From an uncultured Oscillospiraceae bacterium (GTDB lineage Bacteria; Bacillota; Clostridia; Oscillospirales; Oscillospiraceae): a DNA stretch of 25,465 nt. The position numbers were made by a program, and so were the translations under genes. The stretch covers positions 1 through 25,465 of the forward strand of contig CAJUQD010000037.1 in assembly GCA_910588105.1 (NCBI GenBank). Reading direction: 5' to 3'. Below are positions 1 through 5,983 of this stretch, piece after piece. Each line of letters opens with the position of its first letter. The first letter of the stretch is position 1. Below the pieces are notes generated by a model. That model searched no databases. It was given only the letters and a program-made list of their open reading frames with translations, and was not told where the DNA came from.

Positions 1-67
1 CAACGGCTGTGCCATAATAGGGGTAAACCAGCAAGCCCTTGTCGCACAAGCGGTTACGCTGATTTAG
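1..67 (+). CDS. 3' end of an unknown gene (partial)
   Basis: Frame 2 is open from the window edge to a TAG at 65-67 and gives a 21-residue tail, NGCAIIGVNQQALVAQAVTLI. The alanine- and valine-rich, well-formed sequence looks like a genuine protein end rather than noise. It stops 7 nt before the ATG of the next small ORF, which fits an operon. The family cannot be identified from so few residues. A second open frame (frame 1, ending TGA 76-78) overlaps the next ATG but has a less protein-like composition. Confidence is limited by length. Confidence 0.4.
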   Translation, partial: NGCAIIGVNQQALVAQAVTLI

Positions 68-74
68 TCCACCT

Positions 75-203
75 ATGACAGCTTTGATACGACAGGAGGT
101 GACAGTCGAAAGACCATATATTCCGCCGCTGGTTGGGTTTTCACCGGACAAGCACCATATAGTATGCTCGAAAACCATTTACCACCCGAAAATTGACGAT
201 TGA
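75..203 (+). CDS. small 42-aa protein or leader peptide
   Basis: ATG at 75 opens a 42-codon frame with Pro, His and Tyr clusters (VERPYIPPLVGFSPDKHH) and ends at TGA 201-203. No ribosome binding site precedes the ATG, so translation would depend on coupling to the gene ending at 67. A perfect AGGAGGT lies inside the frame at 94-100 but has no ATG, GTG or TTG at a usable distance. The last codons form the left arm of the hairpin at 182-220 and the stop codon is in its loop, so a translating ribosome would melt that hairpin. It may be a real small protein or an attenuator leader. No family is recognised. Confidence 0.4.
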   Translation: MTALIRQEVTVERPYIPPLVGFSPDKHHIVCSKTIYHPKIDD

Positions 204-230
204 TGTCAGTTTTCGGGTGGCACTTTTTAT
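182..230 (+). terminator. Rho-independent terminator or attenuator hairpin
   Basis: Arms 182-197 and 205-220 form a 16-bp stem with one G-T wobble and a 7-nt loop (198-204), followed by the T-rich run CACTTTTTATT. This is a textbook intrinsic terminator. It overlaps the end of the 42-codon ORF, which allows translation-dependent control. Confidence 0.75.
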
Positions 231-252
231 TATGTCCATTTTTCTCGAAGCG

Positions 253-298
253 AGCCCCCTGACGGATTTTTCATCCGTCAAGGGGGCTTTTTCGTTTT
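253..298 (+). terminator. second intrinsic terminator-like hairpin before the initiator gene
   Basis: Arms 253-267 and 273-288 pair over 15 bp with a single bulged A and a 5-nt loop, followed by TTTTTCGTTTT. It lies 24 nt upstream of the RepA_N start codon and only 6 nt before that gene's ribosome binding site. It therefore probably attenuates the initiator gene rather than only ending the upstream operon. Confidence 0.7.
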
Positions 299-321
299 GA
301 GACGAAAAGGAGAGGTCAACC

Positions 322-1332
322 ATGTCACTGGAACTGGATTACTTTTACGGCAATGAAGCCGAGCAGTACAGTTTCTATCGGATTCCCAAGACTTTGTTCA
401 CAGACCGGCGGTTCAAGGGGGTTTCTATGGAAGCCAAGGTGCTGTATGGGCTGATGCTGGACCGTATGGGACTGTCTGTCCGTAACGGCTGGCTGGACAA
501 GGACGGAAAGGTTTATATCTACTTTACTCTGGAGGATGCTGTTGAGATGCTGGACAGCGGCAAGGATAAAGTCATACGGCTGTTTAAGGAACTGGACAAG
601 CCCAATGGGATCGGGCTGATCGAGCGCCGCAAGCAGGGGCAGGGAAAGCCCACGCGGATATACGTCATGAATTTTACTCTGCCACCAGAGCCGGAACAGT
701 TATCTCCAGCTACTCCGTTGGCGCCGCCTGCCCAGACTTCTGAATTTCCGAAGTCTGGACTTCGGGGGGAAGCGGAAGTCTTGACTTCTGAAAAACCGAA
801 GTCAAGACTTCGGCAACAGCGAGGTCAAGACTTCGCAAAACCCGACACTAATAAGACTGATATGAATGATACTGAATTGAGTGATACTGAGTCTTCTATC
901 TATCCCCCTGCCCCCTTATTGCCCTCGCACTCTCGGCGCACGCGGCCGCAGCGGGATAGGATGGGTCAGATGGATGCGTACAGGGAGTTGATCTGTGAAA
1001 ACATCTCTTATGACCTGCTGCTCCAGGAGAACCCCTACGAGCGTGACCTGATCGATTGCTATGTGGAACTGATGGTGGAGACCTGCTGTACCGGGCGGGA
1101 AACCATCCGGGTCAATCAGGAGGACGTGCCAGCCGATGTTGTCCGCAGCCGGCTTCTGAAACTGGACAAGATGCACATCGAGTATGTGATGGAGTGTCTG
1201 CGAAACAACACCACGCAGGTCGGGAACATCCGGGCCTATACGCTGTCGGCGCTCTACAACGCCCCTGTAACCATCGGCCAGTATTACGCATCCCAGGTCG
1301 CTCACGATATGGCCCAGGAGGTGATGCCGTGA
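322..1332 (+). CDS. RepA_N-family replication initiator
   Basis: This 336-aa protein is the likely replication initiator of the element. Residues about 8-118 match the RepA_N domain (FYRIPKTLFTD, then SMEAKVLYGLMLDRMGLS), which forms a winged-helix DNA-binding fold. It is followed by a poorly conserved linker (about 125-215) and a C-terminal helical domain (about 216-336) of the DUF6017 type common in Clostridia mobile elements. The start ATG has the ribosome binding site AAGGAGAGG at 308-316. The linker-coding DNA carries an iteron-like array (735-834), as in RepA_N plasmids whose origin lies inside the rep gene. The stop overlaps the GTG start of the next gene. The family call is firm; the role as an active replicon in this element is inferred. 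Confidence 0.92.
   Translation: MSLELDYFYGNEAEQYSFYRIPKTLFTDRRFKGVSMEAKVLYGLMLDRMGLSVRNGWLDKDGKVYIYFTLEDAVEMLDSGKDKVIRLFKELDKPNGIGLIERRKQGQGKPTRIYVMNFTLPPEPEQLSPATPLAPPAQTSEFPKSGLRGEAEVLTSEKPKSRLRQQRGQDFAKPDTNKTDMNDTELSDTESSIYPPAPLLPSHSRRTRPQRDRMGQMDAYRELICENISYDLLLQENPYERDLIDCYVELMVETCCTGRETIRVNQEDVPADVVRSRLLKLDKMHIEYVMECLRNNTTQVGNIRAYTLSALYNAPVTIGQYYASQVAHDMAQEVMP
735..834 (+). repeat. iteron-like array inside the initiator gene (putative replication origin)
   Basis: The hexamer GACTTC occurs at 735, 758, 783, 806 and 829, spaced 23, 25, 23 and 23 bp, about two helical turns. Four copies are the right half of a 14-bp palindrome GAAGTC-NN-GACTTC (750-763, 775-788, 798-811, and 821-834 with one mismatch). 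The array lies in the linker between the N- and C-terminal domains of RepA_N. In studied RepA_N plasmids the origin iterons lie within the central rep coding region, so this is probably the initiator binding site. The repeats are seen directly; origin function is inferred. Confidence 0.75.
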
Positions 1333-2225
1333 GAATTGGTTTGGTTGAGGTAGACGGACATGAGTTCCCGAACCTGGCCCTTATGCGGTTGTCCGCCTGG
1401 CACAAGGCGCGTGGGGATACCGTGGAGTGGTGGAGCGGCTTTGAACACTACGACCGGGTGTATCTGTCAAAGGTGTTCACATTTACGCCGGACTTTTCCA
1501 CCGTAATCAACGCCGGTGAGGTCATCACCGGCGGGACGGGCTATAAGGACTACCGCTCCCTGCCTCCGGAAGTGGAGGCTACAGCCCCGGATTACAGCAT
1601 TTATCCGAACTACACAAGGGCTATCGGCTTCTTGACCCGGGGTTGTATTCGCATCTGCCCCTGGTGCATAGTTCCCCGCAAAGAGGGATATATCCATCCA
1701 GCGTCTGCCTGGGAGCAAATCAAACGCCCGGACAGCCGGGAGATCATCTTTCTGGACAACAATGTGCTGGCCTCCGACTTCGGACTGGAGCAGATCGATC
1801 GCATGGGCGGTCAGAAAATTTGGGTGGACTTCAATCAGGGTTTAGACGCCCGATTGATTACACCGGAGACGGCCAAGCTACTGGCTAGACTCCGCTGGAT
1901 TCGTTTTGTGCGGATGTCCTGTGATACCAACGCCATGCTCCCTGTGGTGGAACAGGCAGCGGCATATCTCAAAGAAGCCGGGGTTGCAAAATCCCGGCTA
2001 TGGGCCTATGTGCTGGTTCAGGACGTAGCAGATGCTCACCAGCGGGTGGAGACCCTGCGAGGTATGGGCGTAACGCCTTTTGCACAGCCGTACCGGGACT
2101 ATGACGGCGGGGAGCCGACAGAGGAACAGCGGCGGTTTGCCCGCTGGGTCAACAACAAGGCAGCGTTTAATAGCTGCTCGTGGAATGATTATTGTGAGGA
2201 CAGGAGGACCAAAAATGGCATATAA
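1329..2225 (+). CDS. radical SAM protein with an N-terminal B12-binding-like region
   Basis: This 298-aa protein carries the radical SAM cysteine motif CxxxCxxC as C106, C110 and C113 (GCIRICPWC), which holds a 4Fe-4S cluster and cleaves S-adenosylmethionine. The N-terminal 90 residues (IGLVEVDGHEFPNLALMRLS) resemble the cobalamin-binding-like region that precedes the radical SAM barrel in several families. The stretch from about 120 to 270 fits the rest of the barrel. GTG at 1329 is chosen because it overlaps the initiator stop (GTGA) and follows AGGAGGTG at 1317-1324. The frame stays open further upstream only as a shadow of the initiator gene. The substrate is unknown. Its place between two replication-module genes suggests a modification linked to the element, but that is inference. 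Confidence 0.85.
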   Translation: MRIGLVEVDGHEFPNLALMRLSAWHKARGDTVEWWSGFEHYDRVYLSKVFTFTPDFSTVINAGEVITGGTGYKDYRSLPPEVEATAPDYSIYPNYTRAIGFLTRGCIRICPWCIVPRKEGYIHPASAWEQIKRPDSREIIFLDNNVLASDFGLEQIDRMGGQKIWVDFNQGLDARLITPETAKLLARLRWIRFVRMSCDTNAMLPVVEQAAAYLKEAGVAKSRLWAYVLVQDVADAHQRVETLRGMGVTPFAQPYRDYDGGEPTEEQRRFARWVNNKAAFNSCSWNDYCEDRRTKNGI

Positions 2226-2754
2226 GAAGTTGCAAAAGAGCGTGGAGCAGGATCCCCGCTATCATGATACTTGGCGGCTACTGAAGAAATACCGGGATGT
2301 GGTTTGGAGCATGGAGCTGTCCGTCCAGCAGTTGAAGAAAGAATTTGAGTGCGAGTACGGCAGCAGCGTGGATGACTTTCTGGAGTCCGTCTACATGGCC
2401 GGCGCCGATTTGAGCGGGACGCAGATTGAGAACCACGCCCGCTGCATCGAGCGGAGCCGGAAGATGCTGGCGCTGGTGAACAGCGCGGTGGAGCTCTTGC
2501 GGACGAAGCACAAGAATGGCGAGGCGTACTACTGGATTTTGTACTACACCTTTCTCTCCCCACAGCAGGTGGAGAATATCAACGCCATCATTGAGCAGCT
2601 CCAGCCCTACATCCGGGATATCGGCCGCACAACTTATTACCGCAAACGTGAGCAGGCGGTAGAGGCCCTCAGTTCCATCCTGTGGGGATATTCCTCTAAG
2701 GACTGCCTTGATTTGCTGTCGGAGGTGTTTCCGCACACAGAGGACGAGGCATAG
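2215..2754 (+). CDS. unknown 179-aa helical protein, possibly sigma/ArpU-like
   Basis: ATG at 2215 follows CAGGAGGACC and overlaps the end of the radical SAM gene by 11 nt, so the two are co-translated. The protein is charged and probably all-helical. The C-terminal part (about 108-165: a YYWILYYTFLS stretch, then an IGRTTYYRKREQAVEALS stretch) looks like the helix-turn-helix end of ArpU-type or sigma-like phage regulators, where the second helix carries a TYYR-K pattern. That resemblance is by eye only. It ends a transcription unit, since a strong terminator follows 12 nt later. It could be a regulator or a replication accessory protein. Confidence 0.8.
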   Translation: MAYKKLQKSVEQDPRYHDTWRLLKKYRDVVWSMELSVQQLKKEFECEYGSSVDDFLESVYMAGADLSGTQIENHARCIERSRKMLALVNSAVELLRTKHKNGEAYYWILYYTFLSPQQVENINAIIEQLQPYIRDIGRTTYYRKREQAVEALSSILWGYSSKDCLDLLSEVFPHTEDEA

Positions 2755-2765
2755 GGGAAAGCACC

Positions 2766-2809
2766 AGCCCGTGCGGTTCATTTACGCCGCACGGGCTGTC
2801 CTTATTTTG
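2766..2809 (+). terminator. Rho-independent terminator
   Basis: Arms 2766-2776 and 2787-2797 form a perfect 11-bp GC-rich stem with a 10-nt loop, followed by GTCCTTATTTTG. It separates the replication operon from the cargo genes. Confidence 0.85.
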
Positions 2810-2820
2810 TGAGAATGGCT

Positions 2821-2849
2821 TTACCATCTGCTGGTTAGTATGATATACT
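2821..2849 (+). promoter_or_regulatory. extended -10 promoter of the cargo operon
   Basis: TTACCA at 2821-2826 and TATACT at 2844-2849 are 17 bp apart, and TG at 2841-2842 supplies an extended -10. It lies just after a terminator and 35 bp before the next start codon, where a new transcription unit is expected. Confidence 0.7.
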
Positions 2850-2883
2850 ATGAAAAATAAAACATCCTGGAGGTGTATTCACA

Positions 2884-3888
2884 ATGGCAGACAGCAAAGA
2901 TGATGGCTTGATTCCTATTCCTGAACCTTACTCCCGGCGCAGGCTGAATGCGCTCTACCGTGAGATTCCCCTCCCGGATATAGTTTCACGGATGCTACGT
3001 AAATACTTCAACGCAATGGCGAATCTATATGGGATTATTCCGCTCCGAAAGGCCTTTGAAATCATCCAGGAGCAAAACCACAGTCGTTTCACGCAGGAAG
3101 AACTGTTAGCGTTTGCGGAAATTGCCCGCCATGAGGAAGAGGACTACTACATCCTGGGTCTGGACGAGTTATACACGGACGGCAAACTGGGTAGCCCCTT
3201 GGATCGAGAAATAATTGATGTATTCTTGCTGGATGGAGATATATCCGCTTACCACGAAACGCTGCGGTCACAACACAGCAAACCTTATTACATCCCGCCG
3301 AAAAAAGAATTGCTCAAATACGATGATATGTTCTACTGCGAGCCGACACCGGAGCATAAGGCTTTTATGGTGGTGATTTCCAGTAAAACAGGAAATCATA
3401 ATTTAGATCAGGCAGTCTTTGCGGACTTTATTATGAAAATGCGCATTACATCCACATCCTTCCCCAATGTGATGGACGAAGCAACCCGGCTGGGGCTTCA
3501 GTTCAACGGCGAGGCAGACATTAACCGTTTTCTTTCGGTTTATAACAATTTCCAGAATAACTGCCGTATGCAGCGCAACCGGGGCCATACGCCCCGCGAA
3601 ATCATGGAGATGGTTCCGCCAGAGGAGCGCATACCGAAATCTCTGTCCTTTGGCCCCAATATCCGCAAGGCATTGGCAGACAGGACAATGAATGTCGAGG
3701 AACTGCGGCAAGGCATCTTGACTATGGATAACATCCCCAGTGAGGAACTGCGTTTTGATATGCTCCGCCAAATTGCGGAGATCACCGGTAGCGCGCTGCC
3801 CCAACAGGCGCATAAGCAGAAAATCGGCCGCAACGATCCCTGCCCCTGCGGCAGCGGCAAGAAATATAAGAAGTGCTGTGGGCGATAG
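2884..3888 (+). CDS. SEC-C motif protein, function unknown
   Basis: The 334-aa protein ends in a clear SEC-C zinc-binding motif at about residues 315-334 (GRNDPCPCGSGKKYKKCCGR), the same metal-binding tail found on SecA and many unrelated proteins. The preceding 310 residues are soluble and mostly helical, with no signal peptide or membrane segment and no recognised domain. ATG at 2884 follows TGGAGGTG. It is the first gene of a three-gene unit with its own promoter. The SEC-C motif suggests binding to nucleic acid, ribosome or protein partners, but the role is not known. It is probably cargo rather than transfer machinery. Confidence 0.85.
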   Translation: MADSKDDGLIPIPEPYSRRRLNALYREIPLPDIVSRMLRKYFNAMANLYGIIPLRKAFEIIQEQNHSRFTQEELLAFAEIARHEEEDYYILGLDELYTDGKLGSPLDREIIDVFLLDGDISAYHETLRSQHSKPYYIPPKKELLKYDDMFYCEPTPEHKAFMVVISSKTGNHNLDQAVFADFIMKMRITSTSFPNVMDEATRLGLQFNGEADINRFLSVYNNFQNNCRMQRNRGHTPREIMEMVPPEERIPKSLSFGPNIRKALADRTMNVEELRQGILTMDNIPSEELRFDMLRQIAEITGSALPQQAHKQKIGRNDPCPCGSGKKYKKCCGR

Positions 3889-3902
3889 GGAGGCTGTACT
3901 AT

Positions 3903-4331
3903 ATGAAAATCAAGCTGGCGCAGGTCATCTTTGCGGTTGAATCGGCTTCGGAGGCATTCCAGGAATACTTTGATACCCAAACCGGGCAGAGCGTAGCTCT
4001 GGCAGACCCCGATATTACCGGGGAACGGGACGAAGAGCTTGCGGATTTAATCATAAATTTCCCGGGCCGGTTTCTTCCATTCCCCAGCAAGTACGAGATC
4101 CATGAATACCGCATTATGGCTGATTTTGTGGACGAACTACGCCCCGGCGCGGCTCGTGAAGAATTGGCCGGAGCTATCCGAGGCAAGGGCGCGTTCCGCA
4201 GGTTCAAGAACGGCATCCGCTATCATCGCCTGGAACAGCAATGGTACGATTATCTGGCCCAGGCCCAGCGGGAGATTGCCATTCGCTGGTGTAAGGAAAA
4301 CAATCTGGAATATGAGGAAGACGACACCTAA
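3903..4331 (+). CDS. UPF0158 family protein
   Basis: The 142-aa protein matches UPF0158 in length and in its conserved C-terminal half (about 96-135: GAFRRFKNGIRYHRLEQQWY, then an RWCKEN stretch). ATG at 3903 has GGGAGG at 3888-3893 and lies 14 nt after the SEC-C gene stop; an earlier in-frame start at 3873 would overlap that gene and lacks a site. The family is acidic, cytoplasmic and of unknown biochemical role. Co-transcription with the SEC-C gene is likely because there is no room for a promoter. Confidence 0.85.
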   Translation: MKIKLAQVIFAVESASEAFQEYFDTQTGQSVALADPDITGERDEELADLIINFPGRFLPFPSKYEIHEYRIMADFVDELRPGAAREELAGAIRGKGAFRRFKNGIRYHRLEQQWYDYLAQAQREIAIRWCKENNLEYEEDDT

Positions 4332-4375
4332 AATAAAGGGGTCTATGCTTTCGGACAAACAGGAGGAAATTGTAC

Positions 4376-4621
4376 ATGGGACCGGGAGTGATTACAGCGG
4401 ATCTCCACGGAAAGAATGCCTACCAGGCCAAGGTGACGGTGGAGGCACTGCTCCGCCGCGCTGACAGGGCTACTTACCGTCTCCGCCTGATTCACGGTTG
4501 CCATGGCGGAACCGCTCTGCGGGATTTTATCCGAGAAACCTATTCCCACCATCCGCAGGTGCAGAGACTCGTGTTCTCCCCTGATGGCGGGGTCACGGAA
4601 TTGGTACTCAGAGAGTTTTAA
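4376..4621 (+). CDS. stand-alone Smr-domain protein
   Basis: The 81-aa protein is little more than one Smr domain: the DLHG motif near the N-terminus (ITADLHGKNAYQA) and the HGxxGTALR motif (LIHGCHGGTALRDFI) in the middle. Smr domains occur at the C-terminus of MutS2 and as small proteins, and several are nucleases acting on branched DNA or on RNA. ATG at 4376 has AGGAGG at 4361-4366; a TTG at 4370 is in frame but too close to it. It is the last gene of the cargo unit, 44 nt after the UPF0158 gene. The substrate is unknown. Confidence 0.85.
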   Translation: MGPGVITADLHGKNAYQAKVTVEALLRRADRATYRLRLIHGCHGGTALRDFIRETYSHHPQVQRLVFSPDGGVTELVLREF

Positions 4622-4636
4622 TTCATGGTAGTACAA

Positions 4637-4675
4637 AATTAGGACGGTTTTGGGACTGAATTAGGACGGCTTTGG
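4637..4675 (+). repeat. two 17-bp direct repeats upstream of the transfer promoter
   Basis: AATTAGGACGG(T/C)TTTGG occurs at 4637-4653 and 4659-4675, 22 bp apart and differing at one base. The second copy ends 2 bp before the -35 box. Same-face spacing of about two helical turns next to a promoter suggests a regulator binding site, most likely an activator or a repressor of the transfer operon. Confidence 0.75.
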
Positions 4676-4677
4676 AA

Positions 4678-4706
4678 TTGACATGGGAATCTATATATGT
4701 TAAGAT
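4678..4706 (+). promoter_or_regulatory. strong promoter of the transfer operon
   Basis: Perfect TTGACA at 4678-4683, a 17-bp spacer and TAAGAT at 4701-4706 with an extended -10 TG at 4698-4699. It precedes about 14 kb of co-directional transfer genes and lies directly behind the paired direct repeats. Confidence 0.8.
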
Positions 4707-4730
4707 AATCATGCTCAAAACTGTAATCAC

Positions 4731-4850
4731 AAACGAAAACGGCTATGGAGGGACGCTGAAAGGCGTCCTTTTTTCGTCCCTCCACAGCAGCCAGGCGGCG
4801 TCCAAAAGTTGGTCGCCGCTTTCGTTTTCGGCGGAAAAACGAAAAGGAGG
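4731..4850 (+). promoter_or_regulatory. structured mRNA leader with alternative hairpins
   Basis: A short terminator-like hairpin (4751-4756 with 4763-4768) is followed by six Ts. Its left arm is also part of a longer perfect 10-bp stem (4746-4755 with 4775-4784), so the two exclude each other. A further stem (4795-4800 with 4814-4819) precedes T-rich sequence. A last 9-bp stem (4820-4828 with 4836-4844) ends exactly at the AGGAGG of the first gene; part of its left arm (4823-4830) can instead pair with 4734-4741. The pairings are seen; a regulatory switch is inferred. Confidence 0.6.
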
Positions 4851-4857
4851 CATCTAT

Positions 4858-5253
4858 TTGAACCCCAAAAATGTTCCCCCCGTCAAAAAGCCGGAGAACA
4901 AGCTGAAGAGACACATTGACTGCGGACGCATCCTCTATACGGCGTTTCTCTGTATGTGCATGGCTTCTATGCTCTGCCTGCCGGCCTTTGCCGCCGGCAC
5001 CACTATTTGGACTAAAGCCAGCGAAGTCATGAAAGACGTCTACACTCAGGTCCTTGGTATCTCTACCATCGCGGCTGTGGTTACGGCGGCTGTGGCCCTG
5101 CTGATGATGAACTTTTCCCGCTCTGGACGGACGGTGGATGAATCCCGTGCTTGGCTCAAACGCATCATCGTCACATGGATTATCCTGAACTCCCTCGGCT
5201 TCATCATGAGCTATGTCACTCCCTTCTTCTCCGGCGGCCAGTACACGCCGTAA
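4858..5253 (+). CDS. VirB2/TrbC-like small membrane protein
   Basis: The 131-aa protein has a basic N-terminus, a signal-like hydrophobic stretch ending in LPAFAAG (about 23-47), then two further membrane segments (about 64-84 and 96-118). This layout fits a VirB2/TrbC-like subunit of a type IV secretion channel. The start is TTG 4858, seven bases after AGGAGG; the longer frame upstream runs through the promoter and leader and is not translated. It is the first gene of the transfer operon. Assignment rests on topology and gene order rather than a diagnostic motif. Confidence 0.75.
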   Translation: MNPKNVPPVKKPENKLKRHIDCGRILYTAFLCMCMASMLCLPAFAAGTTIWTKASEVMKDVYTQVLGISTIAAVVTAAVALLMMNFSRSGRTVDESRAWLKRIIVTWIILNSLGFIMSYVTPFFSGGQYTP

Positions 5254-5259
5254 GGGCTT

Positions 5260-5970
5260 ATGGGTATCTTAGATGGCATAGTGGAGTGGATCGCGGAACA
5301 AATCATGTACGGCCTGGATATGATTAACACATCAGTTTTGGGCGCGCTGGGCTGCGACATGAGCGTGTTTCTGCGATACTTCCCTGCTGCCGAAACCATG
5401 TATGAGAGTTTTGTCGCTCTGGCTATCGGGCTGATTCTGCTGCTGTGGGTTTGGAACCTGTTCAAAAACTTTGGACTGGGTGCCGGCTCCGAGGCGGAGG
5501 ACCCCATCAAACTGAGCATCCGCTCTATCCTGTTCATCCTGCTGGCCTATTATTCCGACCAAATCGTGGACATTGCGCTAACTATCGGCGGAACGCCCTA
5601 CAACTGGATTATGACCGCATCCCTGCCCAGCCTGGACTTCGCCAGCTTTAACTCGGTGCTGCTCACCATCATCGGGGTCTGCGCCAACGGCGGCGTCGCT
5701 CTCATTGTACTGATCCTGCTTCTGGTGCTGGCATGGAACTACCTGAAACTGCTGTGTGAGGCGGCGGAGCGGTATGTGCTGTTAGGGGTGCTGGTCTTTA
5801 CGGCTCCTGTCGCTTTCGCTATGGGTGCGTCTCAGGCCACCTCCAACATTTTCAAAAGTTGGTGCCGGATGTTCGCGGGACAGCTCTTTTTGTTGGTCAT
5901 GAACGCCTGGTGCCTGCGGCTGTTCGTCAGCATGGTAGGCGCGTTTATCGCAAATCCACTATCCCTGTAA
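5260..5970 (+). CDS. VirB6/TrbL-like polytopic membrane protein
   Basis: The 236-aa protein has about five or six hydrophobic segments (around 47-68, 84-104, 118-160, 165-190 and 205-230) and an amphipathic N-terminus (GILDGIVEWIAEQIMYGLDM). This is the usual pattern of the VirB6/TrbL component of Gram-positive transfer systems, which forms part of the inner channel. It begins 6 nt after the previous stop with no strong ribosome binding site, so translation is probably coupled. The order, small membrane protein then polytopic protein then VirB4, supports the call. Confidence 0.8.
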   Translation: MGILDGIVEWIAEQIMYGLDMINTSVLGALGCDMSVFLRYFPAAETMYESFVALAIGLILLLWVWNLFKNFGLGAGSEAEDPIKLSIRSILFILLAYYSDQIVDIALTIGGTPYNWIMTASLPSLDFASFNSVLLTIIGVCANGGVALIVLILLLVLAWNYLKLLCEAAERYVLLGVLVFTAPVAFAMGASQATSNIFKSWCRMFAGQLFLLVMNAWCLRLFVSMVGAFIANPLSL

Positions 5971-5983
5971 AGGAGGACTCAAA

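Noticed and set aside
1056..1328. Upstream extension of the radical SAM frame into the initiator gene
   Set aside because: The added residues have shadow composition, whereas GTG 1329 has a strong ribosome binding site and the usual stop-start overlap.
4672..4857. Upstream extension of the VirB2-like frame from ATG 4672
   Set aside because: It would begin upstream of the promoter -10 box and run through the hairpin leader; TTG 4858 has an ideal ribosome binding site.
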